64,000 nucleotides of DNA from Alviniconcha marisindica. Lineage: Eukaryota > Mollusca > Gastropoda > Provannidae. The notes under the pieces were generated by a model. The model did no database searches, was not told the origin of the DNA, and saw only the letters and a program-made list of their open reading frames with translations. The position numbers and the translations under genes are program-made. Location of the stretch: the NCBI GenBank assembly GCA_018857735.1, contig JABMCL010003121.1, forward strand, positions 62,001 to 126,000. The letters are read 5' to 3'. Each line of letters begins with the position of its first letter. Position 1 is the first letter of the stretch. This document shows positions 59,302 through 64,000 of this stretch, piece by piece.

Positions 59302-59529
59302 TTAAGGAAAGGACTTGTCTGATTTGTCATAATGTTTGACAAGGTCACTGACCTTTTGTGCCTTGCAAAGCTGTATGCAAGATGCAATTTACAGTGGAAC
59401 CTTTTTAAGAATTCTCTTCCTGACAACATCTGTTTCAAACAGTGATCTGAAAATCTGTGTTGTACACTTGTTTGGTATGTCAGTTCTGTTCAGACGTATT
59501 CGTGTTAAGAAGTCAGTCTTATGTTCCTT

Positions 59530-60000
59530 GTATTAAGAAGTCAGTCTTATGTCCCCTGTAGTTTTGTTCAGACACATTTTATGTTAAGACACACTGATGT
59601 CTGTTAAAGTTTTGCTCAGACTCATTCATGTTTCAAAGTCACACTGATGTTCACTGTCGTTCTGTTCAGACACATTCATTTTGTTGTTAAATCACCCTGA
59701 TGTTCACTGTTGTTCTGTTCAGACACATTTATGTTGTTTTTAAGTCACCCTGATGTTCACTGTTGTTCTGTTCAGACACATTTATGTTGTTAAGTCACCC
59801 TGTGTTGTTAAGTCACCCTGATGTTCACTGTTGTTCTGTTCAGACACATTTATGTTGTTGCTAAGTCACCCTGTGTTGTTAAATCACCCTGATGTTCACT
59901 GTTGTTCTGTTCAGACACATTTATGTTGTTGTTAAGTCACCCTGTGGTGTTGTTAAGTCACCCTGATGTTCACAGTCATTCTGTTCAGACACATCATCCT
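59530..60000 (+). repeat. 3' flank minisatellite, ~50-bp unit
   Basis: About nine copies of GTTCTGTTCAGACACATTTA, 'tgttgttaagtcaccctgatgttcactgtt', some with an extra 'ccctgtgttgttaagtca'. Confidence 0.92.
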
Positions 60001-60040
60001 GAAATGACCCTGTGCGGTTGACAGGACATAAGAATCCCAG
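59996..60040 (+). mobile_element. SINE-like 3' tail, CCTGAGGTGACC family
   Basis: ATCCTGAAATGACCCTGTGC then 'ggttgacaggacataagaatcc'. Fourth copy of this tail type in the window. Confidence 0.6.
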
Positions 60041-60620
60041 TACTAAGTAACCAAGTTCAGACACACATTCATGTTGACAATGTCCATGTTACATGTTACA
60101 TATTCCCTGCCCCTGTGTCTTCTTCTTGAAGGGTTCCACAGCATTTTGGTTACTTGACTGCAAGCCAGCTTTTTCACTTGTGTGTGGCTGGCATGTAGCA
60201 AGTGGCACACTACATACCTGGCGGTGAATGTGAAATGACAAGTGCCGTGTCGCAAATTTTCAACCGTCATTCTTTTTTTATGTGCCATACTGCATAATAT
60301 CAACTATTATTCGCTGGCAGTGCCCTGTGTGATATCGACTGTTATTCATTGTAACCCTGTGTGATATCTAGTAGGCAAAGTCCACTATATGACACCATGT
60401 TTCATAATATGAGCTATTTTTCATCCACTTTTGTGCAGCACATCAACTATTGTTTACTGGTGCTGTCAGTGTCATAGTAAAATTCACTGACGCCATGCCC
60501 TGTGACCTGAACTGTTATTCTCTGGTGTCCATGATGCATATCAGCCAAGATTCAACAGTTCAGTTCAGGGCATGCGTAATTTCAGTTCAAACTCCAAAAG
60601 ATCAGTGGGAAAAGGGAAAA
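60041..60620 (+). other. 3' flank, unique
   Basis: No gene, repeat array or element recognised. Confidence 0.4.
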
Positions 60621-60624
60621 AAAT

Positions 60625-60740
60625 CAAATCTGAAACAAGAACGACTGCTAGCATTCTAAAACAAGATCCAAACCTATTTGCTGATTGTTTTTGTCTTAAT
60701 AAATAGCAGTCTTTGGAAACTTTTATGTGTTTGGATCAGT
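60625..60740 (+). mobile_element. Foldback-type dispersed repeat, copy C (most complete)
   Basis: GACTGCTAGCATTCTAAAAC, AGATCCAAACC, about 45 bp of spacer, then ACTTTTATGTGTTTGGATC. Inner inverted arms GATCCAAAC / GTTTGGATC. Candidate MITE. Confidence 0.62.
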
Positions 60741-60919
60741 AGGAAAGGAGTGCTCCAATCTGCTACTAGATCATAGACAAATTATAAAAACGTCAGAGTT
60801 CATCATGAATAGAAAATACACTTTGTATGCAGGGGATGGCTATACATTTGCATACAGCACACACGCACACGCACACTTTGTATGAGTGGGGTATACAGCA
60901 TGCATGCACAGACAGGCTA

Positions 60920-61370
60920 TGTAGATATCAGATGATTATGAATAGGAAACACACTTGGTATGCATGGTGTAGCTGTAAATTTGCACAAGGCACTCACCTA
61001 CATTTTATATGACTGGGGTAGCCTAAATTTGCATACTGCATGCACATAACACTGTTGGTGTGAATGGGGAAACTGTAAATTTGCATAAGGCACACACCTA
61101 TGTTTTGTATGACTGGGGTAGCTCTAAATTTGCATACTGCATGCACATAACACTGTTGGTGTGAATGGGGTAGCTGTAAATTTGCATAAGGCACACACCT
61201 ACATTTTGTATGGTTGGGGTAGCTCTAAATTTGCATACTGCATGCACATAACACTGTTGGTGTGAATGGGGTGGTGTGGCTGTAAATTTGCATAAGGCAC
61301 ACACCTACATTTTGTATGATTGGGGTAGCTCTAAATTTGCATACTGCATGCACATAACACTCATAGTTCA
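60920..61370 (+). repeat. 3' flank minisatellite, ~100-bp unit, four copies
   Basis: GGGGTAGCTGTAAATTTGCA, 'taaggcacacacctacattttgtatgactggggtagctctaaatttgcatactgcatgcacataacac'. Each unit holds two sub-repeats ending in taaatttgcata. Confidence 0.92.
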
Positions 61371-62111
61371 GGAGCTGTGTGAGAGTCGAGGTGGCCATCC
61401 TGTGCTGTCCGTCCGAACGAGCCTTCTGGTTTCCGTGGATGAAAAGGTTTTATTGAACCCGTGCTTGGCTTTTGGTCTCAGCTTGCCCTTTTAATATTTT
61501 AAAGGGGACACCCTGAGGACATTAAGAAATCCCCTTACCACCACCCCCACTTAAAACAACCGGGCAGTTTTGACACACATTCTGGATATTACACTTAATA
61601 TGTATGTGTTGGAATCCTCTCCAAAATATTGAATGAAATTAATATGGAATAAAGACAAGAGATCAGTTATTTAAAAAAAAAAAAATTGTAGATGTGTGTG
61701 TGTGTGTTTTCTCTTTGTAATATTATGTAAATATAATGGTATAAACTTTCTCTTCTTTTTCTGCTTTAACATCTTGCCTTGCTAGGATTGTGGTGCTTTT
61801 CCTTTCGTGTTTGTGCTGCTTTTTGTTGTTTTCTTTGTTTCGGACAGTTGCACAGTATCGCTTTTCAAAGTTGTCTTCCTTCTTTGAGTGTTGCTTCTTT
61901 TTGTTTTCTTTTTGCTTTGGGTGATGTTTCTTATTGTTTTTGTATTTCTGTGGATGTTTCTTTCTGTTTTCATTTGTTGCTCGGAGTGCATTTTTTTTCT
62001 TTTTCTTTTTTTCTTCTTCTTTTTTTACGTGGATTTTTTTTTTTTTATGTCACTTTGACTATTGCTTTGTGTGTGGTTGTGTGTTTTGGGGGGTGTGTGT
62101 TTTGGGGTGTG

Positions 62112-62146
<35 letters not shown>

Positions 62147-62550
62147 TGTGTGTGAGGGGTGTGTTTGTGTGTGTGAGTGTGTGTTGTGTGTTGTGTTTTG
62201 TGTGTTGATGTTTTCCTCTCTTCTTTTTTTAAATTTATTTTTATTTTTATTTTTAAATGTATCACTTTGTCGTTGTTTCCTGTGAATATCTTGCTGTGAT
62301 ATTTATCATGTATGCAAACTTTTTTTAATTTTTTTGGTTTTTTAATTTTAAATTTTTGTTGGGGTTTTTACCGTTTTGATTTTTTTTTGTTAATTTTTTT
62401 TTTCTTTTTTTTTTTTACCTTTCAAAGGCCTTTTTTTTTTTATTTTAGGACCTTTTTTTTTTTTTTTTTTTTTAATTTTTTTGGTGTTTTTTATTTTTTT
62501 TTGTCTTTAGGCCCTGTTGTAGGACTCATTTTTGTGTATTTTGTGTTTTA
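61371..62550 (+). other. 3' flank, T-rich low complexity
   Basis: A (GT)n at about 62085-62200 and extreme T-richness at 62300-62510 with T-runs of 8-20. Open frames here are phenylalanine artefacts. Confidence 0.7.
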
Positions 62551-62554
62551 GGTT

Positions 62555-62690
62555 GTCTTTTTGTGTGTGTTTTATGTTTTAGCTTGTCTTTAGGCTGTAT
62601 TTTAGGACTCATTTTTGTGTGTTTTATGTTTTAGCGTGTCTTTAGGCTGTATTTTAGGACTCATTTTTGTGTTTTATGTTTTTACTGAGT
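62555..62690 (+). repeat. Minisatellite, ~54-bp unit
   Basis: Two to three copies of TTTAGGCTGTATTTTAGGAC and 'tcatttttgtgtgttttatgttttagc'. Confidence 0.85.
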
Positions 62691-62824
62691 GCAGGGAACA
62701 CCTAGATTGGCGCGTGGATGAAGAAACGAGGTTAACGGTTTGCTTGTCAGAAATACAGGTGTAGAGGTAAACAAGACTTCCACTTTCTTTGCATGTAGTT
62801 CTAGTTTGTTTACGTATTAACACA

Positions 62825-63025
62825 GCACACAAATGCCACGCAGTGTTTTGTTTGAATCCATGTTTTGAGCATTGGTGGAACACACAGGTGCTGCGCAGTG
62901 TTTGTGTGAATCAGTGTTTTGGGTGTTGGTGGAACACACAGATGCTACACAGTGTTTGTGTGAATCAGTGTTTTGGGCGTTGGTGGAACACACAGATGCT
63001 ACACAGTGTTTGTATGAAAGCTAAC
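62825..63025 (+). repeat. Minisatellite, ~57-bp unit, three to four copies
   Basis: GTTTGTGTGAATCAGTGTTT, 'tgggtgttggtggaacacacagatgctacacagt'. Confidence 0.92.
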
Positions 63026-63169
63026 CTCGCTGTTTCAAATATCTTACGTCCCCCGTTTAAAAAAAACCTGAATCCAGCTTCAACTGGCTGGTTTTCAAAT
63101 GAGAGCTTTGTTTTTTGCTTGTTTGTTTTTGGTTTAAATACACACAGTTCTTATCATCATGTTAATAGC

Positions 63170-63645
63170 TAATGACCAGAATGCAGAAATATTAGTTGGT
63201 ATTCACCAAGTTGGTCTTTTCATACTTGTTAGTGAGTTAATGGCAAAGGACTAGAACACAGAAATATTAGTTGGTATTCACCAAGTTGGTCTTTTCATAC
63301 TTGTTAGTGAGTTAATGGCAAAGGACTAGAACACAGAAATATTAGTTGGTATTCACCAACTCGGTGTTTTTGTACTTGTTAGTACATTATTTGTTTTGTT
63401 AATGGCAAAAGACTAGAACACAGAAATGTTACTGTTAGTTGGTATTCACCAACTCAGTGTTTTTGTACTTGTTAATATATTGTTTTGTTAATAGCAAAAG
63501 ACTAGAGCACAGAAATATTAGTTGGTATTCACCAACTCGGTGTTTTTGTACTTGTTAGTACATTATTTGTTTTGTTAATGGCAAAAGACTAGAACACAGA
63601 AATGTTACTGTTAGTTGGTATTCACCAACTCGGTGTTTTTGTACT
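63170..63645 (+). repeat. Minisatellite, ~75-90 bp unit, six copies
   Basis: ACTAGAACACAGAAATATTA, 'gttggtattcaccaagttggtcttttcatacttgttag'. Two subtypes (caagttggtctttt and caactcggtgtttt) alternate. Confidence 0.92.
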
Positions 63646-63694
63646 TTTTTTTTAGGTTTAAAAAAAAATTAAAAAAAATTTGTTTTTGTTTAAT

Positions 63695-63990
63695 GGCAAA
63701 AACACCAGGTGATAAGTAGATTGAGAGAACAAAGGAATATGATGTTATTCATAGACATACCAGATACTAGTAGGTGTTGCTCAGTTCACCAGGTGATAAG
63801 TAGATTGAGAGAACAAAGGAATATGATGTTATTCATAGACATACCAGATACTTAAGGGTAGGTGTTGCTCAGTTCACCAGGTGATAAGTAGATTTAGAGA
63901 ACAAAGGAATATGATGTTATTCATAGACATACCAGATACTAGTAAGTGTTGCTCAGTTCACCAGGTGATAAGTAGAAAAGTGATTTGTTG
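63695..63990 (+). repeat. Minisatellite, ~90-bp unit, continues to the window edge
   Basis: CACCAGGTGATAAGTAGATT, 'gagagaacaaaggaatatgatgttattcatagacataccagatactagt', three and a half copies. Confidence 0.92.
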
Positions 63991-64000
63991 GATGCAGAAC

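Noticed and set aside
59302..64000. A second gene downstream
   Set aside because: Open frames are short or T-run artefacts, there are no chains of phase-compatible exons, and no recognisable protein.

Overview
The window looks like invertebrate nuclear DNA, most likely from a mollusc or another lophotrochozoan. I infer this from small GC-rich exons in long AT/GT-rich introns, abundant (GT)n and (CA)n, L1/Tx1-type and Jockey/CR1-like retroelement remains, and a protein family that is conserved in animals. Species and genus cannot be read from the sequence.

One plus-strand gene fills about 59 kb: the 3' two thirds of a TRANK1-like gene (TPR and ankyrin repeat-containing protein 1, a UvrD-like superfamily 1 helicase-fold protein followed by a long alpha-helical repeat region). 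I can place 31 exons, about 6.2 kb of coding sequence in all. Exons 1-6 are the region before and between the helicase motifs. Exons 7-11 carry helicase motifs II, III, IV, V and VI. Exons 12-15 and 19-28 are alpha-solenoid. Exons 16-18 look like a lineage-specific insert with a UBA-like segment. Exon 29 has a short CxxC element and an acidic run, exon 30 is helical, and exon 31 ends in an RGG-rich tail before an AATAAA at 59296. The Walker A motif, the ankyrin repeats and the promoter lie upstream of the window. Exon phases chain correctly from exon 1 to exon 15; after that five exons (15, 17, 22, 29, 31) contain single-base frame breaks, most of deletion type, which I read as probable consensus errors.

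The introns are dominated by tandem repeats: more than 35 minisatellite or microsatellite blocks, several over 1 kb. The main finding is that many arrays are anchored on splice junctions. Their units contain the last bases of the upstream exon plus its 5' splice site, or the 3' splice site plus the first bases of the downstream exon, and in one case an entire 36-bp microexon with both splice sites. They surround the true exons with dozens of decoy AG|GT sites. Twelve of 30 acceptors are followed by GT, so the junctions themselves read AGGT.

Intron 12 (about 8 kb) contains a degenerate antisense L1/Tx1-like LINE (about 17.09-22.99 kb) and a strongly G-rich array (23.16-23.74 kb). Smaller elements include LINE 3' fragments, two tRNA-derived SINE heads, several SINE-like 3' tails, and palindromic or foldback families. 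After 59.3 kb I see no gene, only tandem repeats and AT-rich sequence to the end of the window.
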